From positions 7,996 through 71,995 of the forward strand of contig CAZYQC010000011.1 of NCBI GenBank assembly GCA_964649815.1: a stretch of DNA of 64,000 nt. Direction: 5' to 3'. Every line of letters begins with the position of its first letter. Position 1 is the stretch's first letter. This document shows positions 8,657-16,232 of this stretch, one piece after another. Position numbers and translations under genes: made by a program. This DNA comes from G013214665 sp964649815. Lineage in GTDB: Bacteria; Pseudomonadota; Alphaproteobacteria; Rhodobacterales; Rhodobacteraceae. Below the pieces are notes generated by a model, which was not told the origin of the DNA, did not search any database, and worked only from the letters and a program-made list of their open reading frames with translations.

Positions 8657-9316
8657 TCAGTTTGCGATCAGCGTCGCCTCAGAGCCAACGACGCTTGGCG
8701 CGATGGCGGATGCGACATAGTCGCGATATATGATCTGTGCATATTTGCCGTCGAGAACCTGAGGATGGCTCTGCACAAATCCTGTCACCTCGGTCACCGT
8801 GCGGCGGTTCTTGCGTTCGCGGTTTTGCGTGACGACCAATGGCTGAGTTTCACCAAAGGAAACAACGGCTTCGAGACGGCTGCGGCTGATGCCGTGGCTG
8901 GTCAGATACCGCACAACGGCATTTGCGCGGCGCTGTCCGAGGCGCTTGTTATAGGCGTTGGAGCCGACAAGATCGGTGTGGCCATACACCCGAAAGCGCA
9001 CTTCGGGGAATTGTTTGATAAAGTTGGCTTGCTGCGCCAGCGTTTGTTTGGCCGCTGCATCCAGCTGGGACGAGTTGAACGCGAAATTGATTGTCGTCGG
9101 CACTTCGGCGGCAAATCGGTTCGCCAGGTCCGTCACATAGGTCTTTTGGCCTGTGTGATACTGCATGTTGTTATGCGTGGCGTTGCCAAAGTCGCCGGTG
9201 TCGGTGATCGCGCCAGCCTCGCGGAAGAACTGGGTCATGATCGAGTCGGAGCTGGTGCATCCGCCCAGAACCGCCAAGGCCAATGCGGCTGCTGCAAGTG
9301 TTCGACGCTGTGTCAT
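8657..9316 (-). CDS. OmpA-family lipoprotein of the Tad locus
   Basis: A 219-residue protein. The signal peptide MTQRRTLAAAALALAVLGGC ends in a lipobox with Cys20, so it should be lipidated and envelope-attached. The C-terminal half is an OmpA/MotB peptidoglycan-binding domain: the INFAFNSSQLDAAAK strand-helix, then RFRVYGHTDLVGSNAYNKRL and GQRRANAVVRYL. It lies between cpaC and cpaE, where an envelope-anchoring partner of the secretin would fit. The ATG at 9316 is chosen because it starts the signal peptide and has GAGGGG upstream; the longer frame adds 53 residues with no signal. Confidence 0.88.
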   Translation of the reverse strand: MTQRRTLAAAALALAVLGGCTSSDSIMTQFFREAGAITDTGDFGNATHNNMQYHTGQKTYVTDLANRFAAEVPTTINFAFNSSQLDAAAKQTLAQQANFIKQFPEVRFRVYGHTDLVGSNAYNKRLGQRRANAVVRYLTSHGISRSRLEAVVSFGETQPLVVTQNRERKNRRTVTEVTGFVQSHPQVLDGKYAQIIYRDYVASAIAPSVVGSEATLIAN

Positions 9317-9338
9317 GTCGTTGCCCCTCTGCGAGCGA

Positions 9339-10772
9339 TCAGTCCAGCACGTAGCCGTATGATCCACTGAAATCCTGTTTTGCCACTTCTGCTGCGGGCC
9401 CCTTTTTCGGAGCGTTTTTGTTCTGAGCGACCTTGCCACGCAGGAACAGATCCTTTTCGCTTGGCGGGACAACACGGTCCGTCGGCAGCGCGAGCGCGTC
9501 GCCTCTTGTGGGGGTCACCAGATGGGCCGAGATGATAATCACCAGCTCACTTTGGCCGCGCAGATAATTGGCAGAGCGGAACAGCGAACCCAGCACCGGC
9601 ACGTCGCCAATCCAAGGCAGTTGCGTGCTGTTGTCGACAAAGTTGTCTTCCAAAAGTCCAGCGATTGCAAAGCTTTGGCCATCCCGAAGCTCGACCGTGG
9701 TTGCGGCTTCGCGGCGGGTAAAGGCATCGATTTCAAAGCCGTTGACCGCAAAGCCATTGGTCGGGTCAATCGCGGATACGGCCGCTTTGAATTCCAGGTT
9801 GATCAGGTCTTTGTCGACAACGCGCGGGATAAAGTCGAGCTGTACGCCAAAGGGTTTGAATTCAACGGTAATCACGCCGTTGTCCTGGGCCACCGGGATA
9901 GGATATTCGCCGCCTGCCAAAAAGTTGGCCTCTTGGCCGGAGAGGGCAACCAGGTTTGGCTCGGCCAAGGTGCGCACCATCCCTTTGGTTTCCAACGCCT
10001 CAAGCAAAAGGCCGATCCGGGTGCTTCCTGCGGTGAACCCCAGCAGCAAGGCGCCAGCGTTTTCGTTGCCCGCCGGGACCGAACCCGAGAGCGAATTCGC
10101 GAGGTCGGCAGAGCCGATCGTGCCGCCGGTGCCGGCATTCACGCCCACATTGTTGGAGAAAATCGCACCATCAACCGCCAAAGACGAGCTGAGCGACTTG
10201 GACACAGTGCGGTTCATCTCGGCAAAGCGCACTTTCATCATGACTTGCTGGACGCCACCGACCGACATCAAATTGCTGACGCGGCCCTCTGCGTAGCGTT
10301 CGGCAAGATCAAGGGCACGTTGCAGCCGCTGCGAGGACGAGACGACGCCCGACAGGACGATACCGTCATTTGCGGTGCGCACTTCGATTTTTTCGTTGGG
10401 CAGGATCTGGCGCAGGCGTTCTTTGAACTCGGTCAGATCGGGCGCCACGCGCACATCCACGTTCGAGATCAACTGGCCGGTGCCATCAAGGATCGTCAGC
10501 GTCGTCATGCCGGGCGCTTTGCCCAGGACGTAAATTGTGCGGTCACTCAGCGATGAGATATCGGCGATGGTCGCGTTGGCGATGGACAATTCCGCAAAGG
10601 GGACGTCACTTTCGACAACAACGGCCCTATTCATGGGAACATTCAGCGTTGCGACTTTTCCGCGTTTGACCACGCGCAGCGTTTCCGCCTCAGTCGGCAG
10701 CGTTGTCGCGGCCCATCCAAAGGAAAGTGTCAGGCCCAGCAAAGCGGCCTTGATAGAACTATTGAACGTCAT
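9339..10772 (-). CDS. cpaC: Tad pilus secretin CpaC/RcpA
   Basis: A 477-residue outer-membrane secretin. An N-terminal signal (MTFNSSIKAALLGLTLSFGWA) is followed by the pilus-secretin N-domain (SLSDRTIYVLGKAPGMTTLTILD), a BON-like region (EVRTANDGIVLSGVVSSSQRL) and the C-terminal secretin domain (VALSGQEANFLAGGEYPIPV ... ELVIIISAHLVTP). It forms the channel for the Flp pilus. The start at 10772 is supported by the signal peptide and an AGAGGCAGGTC ribosome site; the longer reading frame is not. A hairpin between cpaB and this gene suggests partly separate transcription. Confidence 0.94.
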   Translation of the reverse strand: MTFNSSIKAALLGLTLSFGWAATTLPTEAETLRVVKRGKVATLNVPMNRAVVVESDVPFAELSIANATIADISSLSDRTIYVLGKAPGMTTLTILDGTGQLISNVDVRVAPDLTEFKERLRQILPNEKIEVRTANDGIVLSGVVSSSQRLQRALDLAERYAEGRVSNLMSVGGVQQVMMKVRFAEMNRTVSKSLSSSLAVDGAIFSNNVGVNAGTGGTIGSADLANSLSGSVPAGNENAGALLLGFTAGSTRIGLLLEALETKGMVRTLAEPNLVALSGQEANFLAGGEYPIPVAQDNGVITVEFKPFGVQLDFIPRVVDKDLINLEFKAAVSAIDPTNGFAVNGFEIDAFTRREAATTVELRDGQSFAIAGLLEDNFVDNSTQLPWIGDVPVLGSLFRSANYLRGQSELVIIISAHLVTPTRGDALALPTDRVVPPSEKDLFLRGKVAQNKNAPKKGPAAEVAKQDFSGSYGYVLD

Positions 10773-10918
10773 GTGACCTGCCTCTTGATCACTGGGGGAT
10801 GCAGACATTTTGCCTGTCATTTGGCGCACTCTGCGTCAATTCCGGTTTTTTTGCAAGAATCAGTGCCTTCTGGGTCAGGCTTTATGTGGATAACTTGCAA
10901 AAATCCCACAAAACGGAT

Positions 10919-10943
10919 CAGAGCCGCGGGTGAGGCGGCTCTG
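10919..10943 (-). terminator. Hairpin between cpaB and cpaC
   Basis: A perfect 9-bp stem (CAGAGCCGC / GCGGCTCTG) with a 7-base loop lies about 33 bp after the cpaB stop. On the minus strand it is followed at a short distance by two T-rich stretches, so it could be a partial terminator or attenuator. The rest of the 203-bp cpaB-cpaC spacer is AT-rich and could hold a cpaC promoter. Confidence 0.6.
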
Positions 10944-10975
10944 GGATGCGGGTGTTTATGGCCGCAGGCGTGCGT

Positions 10976-11860
10976 TTAATTCGTGCACGGGATCGGGATT
11001 TCGACCACTTCGGAGCCGCGGCGTGTGCGGATTGTGCAAACTTGCTTTTCCTGAACCTGCACTTGCTTTTCCTCTTCCTGGAGGCCGAGCAGGCGGCGCT
11101 GGTCGATTTCGACTTGGGCTGCGATTGTGTCGTCTTCGGCTCCGACTAGGGACAAAGACAAGCGTCCGGTCGACTGCGCCTGTGCCAAAGCGGCGACCTG
11201 AGCGGGCAGGGCGGCGACGGTGACGGTCTGGGCAATGCTTGCGCCATCAAGATCTGCGGCTGCGTTTTGGTCAACGGCGATCAGTCGGATGCCAGCCTCG
11301 ATCAGTTTAGTGACCTCGCCCCCGCCGACGCGTTCGTTGGCGTTGCGAATGTTGCCGGTCCAATAGACGTCAACCCGGTCGCCTGGGCGCAAAAAGCCTG
11401 ACACACCAGAGGCCACGTCAACTTTGATGGCAAAAGCGCGCATGCCGCGGTCAAGCTGTGACGTGATGCCGGCAGCTTCGCCAGGCTCGGTCACTTTGAC
11501 TTGCAGGATGGCTTCGTCTTTTTCCATTGTGCGCAACACGGTCCGGGCCAGATCTTCGGGAAGATCTTCTGCCGTTTCGTACGCTTCGTCATAGATGCTG
11601 AATGCGCCGACAAAGGCGCCTTCTGGAATGGCGTCCTGGGGCCACAACACCAGCCGAAGGTCTTCGGGGTCAAGCCGTTCGCCGTATTTCAATTGCCGTT
11701 CGGCCACGTAAACTTCGACCGTGGGAACGATTTTTTCGCGTTCAGCGCGTTCGCGCGCCAAAGCGCTTTGATATTGTCCAACGTAGTTTTTGGCGAGGTA
11801 GACAGCACCGCCAGCAAGGGCGAGACCGACCAACAGTACCAATCCGAATACAGCACGCAT
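10976..11860 (-). CDS. cpaB: Flp pilus assembly protein CpaB/RcpC
   Basis: A 294-residue protein with one N-terminal membrane anchor (VFGLVLLVGLALAGGAVYLA) followed by a SAF domain (VEVYVAERQLKYGERLDPED) and the RcpC/CpaB region (RAFAIKVDVASGVSGFLRPG and DRVDVYWTG). CpaB proteins act in the periplasm with the secretin. A GGAGCAGGGTC ribosome site precedes the ATG. It is separated from the second flp gene by 159 bp and from cpaC by 203 bp. Length is normal for the family. Confidence 0.93.
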   Translation of the reverse strand: MRAVFGLVLLVGLALAGGAVYLAKNYVGQYQSALARERAEREKIVPTVEVYVAERQLKYGERLDPEDLRLVLWPQDAIPEGAFVGAFSIYDEAYETAEDLPEDLARTVLRTMEKDEAILQVKVTEPGEAAGITSQLDRGMRAFAIKVDVASGVSGFLRPGDRVDVYWTGNIRNANERVGGGEVTKLIEAGIRLIAVDQNAAADLDGASIAQTVTVAALPAQVAALAQAQSTGRLSLSLVGAEDDTIAAQVEIDQRRLLGLQEEEKQVQVQEKQVCTIRTRRGSEVVEIPIPCTN

Positions 11861-12019
11861 GATGACCCTGCTCCAGTCTGAGTGTGGTTAGGTTCCGGTT
11901 TGAAAATATGTGTCAAAAATGGCCAAATCAGGGACGCGTCACGTTCTTACGGTGACTTACAGCCGCTAAATGGACGAAAATTTTCGCGTATCCATCAAAG
12001 GGAACGGTTCGGGTGCGCC

Positions 12020-12202
12020 TTAGCGAAGCCCGCCCATAAAGGTCGCGACATCTGAGGCAAAGCTCACAAAGACGTTGGAGGATGATGCCAGCGTCCCCGC
12101 GGCCAACCCAACAACACCTGCTGTCAAAACAACCCAGTCGACAGTGACGGCACCGTCTTCTTTCCGCTTGAAGCGACGAAAATACTCTTTCAACTTGTAC
12201 AT
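12020..12202 (-). CDS. Flp/Fap pilin (second copy)
   Basis: A 60-residue prepilin. A basic leader (MYKLKEYFRRFKRKEDG) precedes a hydrophobic stretch beginning AVTVDWVVLTAGVVGLAAG. Cleavage after the glycine would give a mature N-terminus AVTVDW, with D5-W6 where classic Flp pilins carry E5-Y6. Start chosen at 12202 because of the leader and the GCAGGGTG site. It is one of two tandem pilin genes and should be processed by the prepilin peptidase at the other end of the cluster. Confidence 0.9.
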   Translation of the reverse strand: MYKLKEYFRRFKRKEDGAVTVDWVVLTAGVVGLAAGTLASSSNVFVSFASDVATFMGGLR

Positions 12203-12276
12203 TTTCACACCCTGCAAAATTTTCGAAAATAAAGACCGCGACCGTTGCCGGACGCGGCCCATTTCTCGTTTCCTGG

Positions 12277-12313
12277 TCCTGCGCTTCGGCAGGAGCCTAA
12301 GCGTTAGCTTAGG
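12277..12313 (-). terminator. Two adjacent hairpins between the pilin genes
   Basis: One perfect 7-bp stem, CCTAAGC-GTTA-GCTTAGG (12296-12313), overlaps the stop codon of the first pilin gene. A second stem, TCCTGC / GCAGGA (12277-12294), follows directly. There is no long U-tract. The pair probably causes partial termination or protects the pilin mRNA 3' end, so that the first pilin is made in excess of downstream gene products. Confidence 0.6.
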
Positions 12314-12488
12314 TCGGCTTCTTTGTGCCCAGGAAGGAAGCTGTATCGGAAGTCAGGTTAGAAGAACCTGTTTCGATGGATGTGTAAGCTGCACCGGCCA
12401 GGGCAACAACTGCGGCTGTCAGCACAACCCAGTCAACTGTTACAGCGCCGTTTTCGTCTTTACGGAAGTTCTTGATGAATTTGATCAT
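12309..12488 (-). CDS. flp: Flp/Fap pilin (first gene of the Tad cluster)
   Basis: A 59-residue prepilin, MIKFIKNFRKDENG followed by AVTVDWVVLTAAVVALAGAA. The processing glycine is residue 14; D and W sit at mature positions 5 and 6. A very good ribosome site (GGAGGGACATACC) precedes the ATG at 12488, as expected for a major structural subunit. The longer frame upstream of this ATG is rejected. The gene heads the minus-strand cluster, so its promoter should lie in the 364-bp intergenic region next to it. Confidence 0.92.
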   Translation of the reverse strand: MIKFIKNFRKDENGAVTVDWVVLTAAVVALAGAAYTSIETGSSNLTSDTASFLGTKKPT

Positions 12489-12852
12489 GGTATGTCCCTC
12501 CAAAGGATCATTCGATTTCGGTTGCAACCTCGCCGGGCTCTGAGACCGCCTCTCTCTCATTGGGCCTCGCCGACTTGGCATGGGAGGTTTATCGCTTTTG
12601 ATTGGGGCCATTGTTTGACGCGAAATATGGTAATTTCCCTTGTCGGTGGGAATTTTTCAGAAAAACTTTCAAAGCACTGATTTGAATGGAAAAAAATGCA
12701 AATCTATTTGATTCAACTTGTTTGAAACCGGCTGGATCGGGCCAAATAAGGCAGTTCCGACGCGGTTTCGCCGCAATTGCCCGGCGACAATCGGCTTATT
12801 TCCGCGTATTCTGGGGCCAAAGCGTTACGATAAAAGGCGCGAGGCAGAGCAG
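12489..12852. promoter_or_regulatory. Divergent intergenic region flp / lytic transglycosylase
   Basis: A 364-bp region between the minus-strand pilus cluster and the plus-strand transglycosylase gene. The middle (about 12615-12730) is clearly AT-rich compared with its surroundings and is the most likely place for the pilin promoter. I see no convincing sigma-54 element, no clear operator palindrome and no small gene in it. Confidence 0.5.
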
Positions 12853-13665
12853 ATGGCACGATTTGGATGCGCGACGGGCGCGGCCCTGGCGTTTGTGGTG
12901 ACGACAGGTATCGCGGCGGCTGATACGAAACCGGCGCCGCCACCCTTTAAAGACTTCAGTTCAAAACGGGTTGGCCTGCCGAAGGCGGGCCAAAAGCGGA
13001 TCACGGTGCAAATCGGTGCCGCTGAAGAAGGCACAGCGCCCGCCCAAAACCAATCGGCAGGCGGCACCGGGCCTTCAAATGCGCGCTATGACTGGTTCTG
13101 GAATGACATTTCGCCAGAAATCGCGGCCAGCGGTCCGGGGCGGCTGGACGCGGCATTGCGGGTCTTGGCACAGGCGGACACGACCGTGCCTGCTCCGCGG
13201 TTGCAAACGCTGCAAGATGTGGCGCAGCGACGCGGCGTCGATATTTTGCGCTCGACAGTGGGCACCAACGTCTCGCCCGCGCTGGTGCTGGCGGTGATGG
13301 TCGTCGAATCTGCGGGCAAAGCTGACGCGATCTCTTCTGCGGGCGCGCAGGGCCTTATGCAGCTCATGCCCGCGACAGCGGATCGTTTCGGTGTCGAGGA
13401 CGCTTTGCAGCCTGCTCAGAACATTGCAGGGGGTGTAAAGTACCTCAATTGGTTGATGGATCACTTTGACCAAGACCCGGTCTTGGTGTTGGCGGGGTAT
13501 AATGCGGGCGAGGGCGCCGTACGCGACCATGCAGGCGTGCCACCTTACCCCGAAACGCGCGATTATGTGCCAAAGGTGCTGGCGGCCTATCAGGTCGCAC
13601 GTGGCCTGTGTCAAACGCCGCCCGAGCTGATTTCGGACGGCTGCGTGTTTGTTGGGATGCGCTAA
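12853..13665 (+). CDS. Lytic transglycosylase (SLT family), periplasmic
   Basis: A 270-residue protein with an N-terminal signal peptide (MARFGCATGAALAFVVTTGIAAA). The C-terminal half is an SLT/Goose-lysozyme-type domain: catalytic Glu152 in VVESAGKADAISSAGAQG, then GLMQLMPATADRFGV, and later VLAGYNAGEGAV with YPETRDYVPKVLAAY. It should cleave peptidoglycan to give 1,6-anhydromuropeptides. The divergent arrangement with the Tad cluster makes a role in opening the wall for the pilus machine plausible, but that is inference. The ATG at 12853 starts the signal peptide; the longer frame is unlikely. Confidence 0.9.
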   Translation: MARFGCATGAALAFVVTTGIAAADTKPAPPPFKDFSSKRVGLPKAGQKRITVQIGAAEEGTAPAQNQSAGGTGPSNARYDWFWNDISPEIAASGPGRLDAALRVLAQADTTVPAPRLQTLQDVAQRRGVDILRSTVGTNVSPALVLAVMVVESAGKADAISSAGAQGLMQLMPATADRFGVEDALQPAQNIAGGVKYLNWLMDHFDQDPVLVLAGYNAGEGAVRDHAGVPPYPETRDYVPKVLAAYQVARGLCQTPPELISDGCVFVGMR

Positions 13666-13679
13666 GGCCGCAGGTTGGG

Positions 13680-14309
13680 TCAGTTCACCAAAGTCGCTTC
13701 GGTCGCCGCGCGCATTTCCTCTTCGGTCACACCGTCGGCAAGCTCGACGATAGACAATCCCCCGTCGACAACATCCAGAACACCAAGGTTCGTGATGATG
13801 CGGTCAACGACGCTTTGACCGGTAAGAGGCAGGGTGCATGACTTGAGAACCTTGCTTTCGCCGTGCTTGTTGGTGTGATCCATCACGACAACCACGCGGC
13901 CAACGCCAGCAACCAGATCCATTGCGCCGCCCATGCCTTTGACAAGCTTGCCCGGGATCATCCAGTTGGCCAGGTCGCCGTTTTCGGCAACTTCCATTGC
14001 GCCCAGAATCGCCATAGCGATTTTACCGCCCCGGATCATGCCAAAGCTTGTCGCGCTGTCGAAATAGGCCGTCTGCGGCAATTCGGTGATCGTTTGCTTG
14101 CCCGCGTTGATCAGGTCGGGGTCTTCTTCGCCTTCGTAAGGGAAGGGGCCCATGCCCAGCATTCCGTTTTCGGATTGCAGCGTCACCTCGATGCCGTCGG
14201 GGATATAGTTGGACACCAACGTCGGGATCCCGATCCCCAGGTTCACGTACCAACCATCTTCCAGTTCCTGCGCGGCACGCGCCGCCATCTGGTTTCTATC
14301 CCAAGGCAT
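13680..14309 (-). CDS. scoB: 3-oxoacid CoA-transferase subunit B
   Basis: A 209-residue class I CoA-transferase beta subunit. The glycine-rich WYVNLGIGIPTLVSNYI segment is near the N-terminus, and the catalytic glutamate lies in LQSENGMLGMG (about residue 47). With subunit A it would move CoA from succinyl-CoA to acetoacetate, linking ketone body or PHB breakdown to the TCA cycle. The paralogous 3-oxoadipate and acetate transferases cannot be fully excluded. Unusually, the subunit A gene is not adjacent: a LOV kinase-like gene lies between them, with spacers of only 18 and 11 bp, so all three look co-transcribed. Confidence 0.88.
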   Translation of the reverse strand: MPWDRNQMAARAAQELEDGWYVNLGIGIPTLVSNYIPDGIEVTLQSENGMLGMGPFPYEGEEDPDLINAGKQTITELPQTAYFDSATSFGMIRGGKIAMAILGAMEVAENGDLANWMIPGKLVKGMGGAMDLVAGVGRVVVVMDHTNKHGESKVLKSCTLPLTGQSVVDRIITNLGVLDVVDGGLSIVELADGVTEEEMRAATEATLVN

Positions 14310-14327
14310 GTTTCTTTTATTCCTGCT

Positions 14328-15353
14328 TTAGTCGACAACCGCAGCGCCGGCGGGCACTTCGATTGTAATGAAAGAACCCGCTGCACCGCGGCCCAGTTGG
14401 AGAGTGCCTTCCAGCCCTTCGATCAAGCCGCCAACGATGCGGCCACCCACTGTCGAGGGGTCAGGCCAGGCGATCGATTGCGGAATGCCTTCGCCATCGT
14501 CTGACACGATGAGACGCAAACCACCGGCTGACAATTGCGACATGCGCACTTCGACAAGCCCGGTGTCCATGCGCTCAAAGGCGTGTTGGAACGCGTTTGT
14601 CATCAGCTCGGACAGAACCAAGCCCACGCGGGTGGCCGTTTCGATCGGCACTTCCAGTGGCTCAATCTGCAGCGACAAACGAATGCCTGACCGGCCTTCG
14701 ATATGTGCAATGGCCGCAGCCAGGCGGCTGAGGAAGCTGCCCATCTGGATATAGTCACGGTTGGATTGCGCGTCAGACAGCTTCATTTCTTCGTAAAGCA
14801 GTTGAAGCGTCTCGATCCGGCGCGACAGAGCGGCGAAGTCCTCGGGGACGGATGTCGCGTCGGATTGTTGCCGGATCATGCCAATGATCATCGACAAATC
14901 GGATGTGACCCGGTTCTGAATTTCCAGAAGCTGTGCGTTTGTTTCTTCGGCGCTCGCCCCGATCTCGGATTTCCGCAGCTCTTTTTGAATGCCAACAAAA
15001 TACTGCGTGCGCCCGTGGGAATCGTTGATCGGCGCGACGATCAGTCGGTTGACGAAAGGTTCTCCGTTGGCGCGGTAGTTGAGAATATCAACGGTGACGC
15101 TCTCTTCGTTTTGGATGCCCTTGCGCAGCTTGTCGACATCCGCCTTGTTGGTGTCTTCGCCTTGCAAAAAGCGGCAGTTACGGCCGATGGACACGGACCG
15201 GGCATAGCCTGTGCTGCGGGTGAAGGCTTGGTTAACGTAGACAATCGGGTTGTCGTCGAGATGCGGGTTTGTGACGACCATTGCTACTTCGGCCCGAGAG
15301 AACCCGTCAAAGGCCTTGTCGTCGTCTAGCAGTGATTCAATCGTGTTAGCCAT
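14328..15353 (-). CDS. LOV-domain sensor histidine-kinase-like protein lacking the phosphoacceptor His
   Basis: A 341-residue cytoplasmic protein. Residues about 15-125 form a LOV-type PAS domain with the photoactive signature GRNCRFLQGEDT (Cys60), the LNYRANGEPFVN segment and the terminal YFVGIQ with its conserved Gln, so flavin binding and a blue-light adduct are expected. A short linker leads to a HisKA_2-like dimerisation region (about 140-215) and a HATPase domain with N-box ELMTNAFQHAF and G1 box DDGEGIP. Where this kinase family has HHRVKNNL, this protein has QNRVTSDL, so the phosphoacceptor histidine is missing. It sits between the two CoA-transferase subunit genes. Function may be regulatory rather than autokinase. 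Confidence 0.88.
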   Translation of the reverse strand: MANTIESLLDDDKAFDGFSRAEVAMVVTNPHLDDNPIVYVNQAFTRSTGYARSVSIGRNCRFLQGEDTNKADVDKLRKGIQNEESVTVDILNYRANGEPFVNRLIVAPINDSHGRTQYFVGIQKELRKSEIGASAEETNAQLLEIQNRVTSDLSMIIGMIRQQSDATSVPEDFAALSRRIETLQLLYEEMKLSDAQSNRDYIQMGSFLSRLAAAIAHIEGRSGIRLSLQIEPLEVPIETATRVGLVLSELMTNAFQHAFERMDTGLVEVRMSQLSAGGLRLIVSDDGEGIPQSIAWPDPSTVGGRIVGGLIEGLEGTLQLGRGAAGSFITIEVPAGAAVVD

Positions 15354-15364
15354 CGCGCACCTGT

Positions 15365-16069
15365 TTAAGCGTCTGGACGTGGTCTGGTTGTACGTTGTTC
15401 AATTCGTTTTTCGTGCTCGCCCTGGATCAGGCGGTGAACGTAGATCCCTGGCAAATGGATGTGGTCCGGGTCAAGCGAGCCGGTTGGCACGATTTCTTCC
15501 ACCTCGGCGATGCACACCTTTCCGCACATCGCAGCGGGCGGGTTAAAGTTGCGGGCCGTCTTACGGAAGATCAGGTTGCCGGTCGCGTCAGCTTTCCAGG
15601 CTTTGACGATGCTGAGGTCCGCGAAAATACCGCGTTCCATGATGTAGGTCTCGCCGTCAAAGTCTTTGTGTTCTTTGCCGTCCGCGATCACGGTGCCAAC
15701 GCCGGTTTTGGTGTAAAACCCGGGAATGCCGCAGCCGCCTGCGCGCATCCGTTCGGCCAATGTGCCTTGCGGGTTGAACTCAAGCTCCAGTTCGCCGGAC
15801 AGGTATTGGCGCATGAACTCTGCGTTTTCGCCGACATAGGAAGAGATCATCTTTTTGACCTGGCGGGTCTGCAGCAAAATGCCGATGCCAAAATCGTCGA
15901 CGCCTGCATTGTTTGACGCAAACGTCAGGTCTTTGGTGCCGGCCTCTTTGATCGCCTGCAAAAGAAGTTCCGGTATCCCGCTGAGCCCAAAGCCACCTGC
16001 AGCAATGAACATCCCATCGAACAACAAACCATCAAGCGCGTCTGCTGCTGATCCGTAAACCTTCTTCAT
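15365..16069 (-). CDS. scoA: 3-oxoacid CoA-transferase subunit A
   Basis: A 234-residue class I CoA-transferase alpha subunit starting MKKVYGSAADAL. The CoA-binding glycine-rich motif GGFGLSGIPELLL is at about residues 24-36, followed by LTFASNNAGVDDFGIGILL. It pairs with the B subunit encoded two genes downstream to form the active enzyme for acetoacetate activation. The ATG at 16069 has an AAGGAACG ribosome site; the longer frame upstream lacks family similarity. The LOV-kinase-like gene starts 11 bp after its stop. Confidence 0.9.
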   Translation of the reverse strand: MKKVYGSAADALDGLLFDGMFIAAGGFGLSGIPELLLQAIKEAGTKDLTFASNNAGVDDFGIGILLQTRQVKKMISSYVGENAEFMRQYLSGELELEFNPQGTLAERMRAGGCGIPGFYTKTGVGTVIADGKEHKDFDGETYIMERGIFADLSIVKAWKADATGNLIFRKTARNFNPPAAMCGKVCIAEVEEIVPTGSLDPDHIHLPGIYVHRLIQGEHEKRIEQRTTRPRPDA

Positions 16070-16232
16070 AGACGTGCGTTCCTTCGTCTTGCCGTGTCGA
16101 ACGCGATAAAAGACCCCGCTGAACCGCTTCGAAGAAGGGGACGAGGTCTTGCGCGCACTGTTTGGAGGACTTTTCGCAGGAATCGCATGCGGCATCAAGC
16201 TTTACCGCAAGCACCTGGCACGTCAGCGGAGA

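Noticed and set aside
9522..10556. A 344-codon plus-strand frame opposite the secretin gene
   Set aside because: Low-complexity, charged translation opposite a confident cpaC; no start signal.
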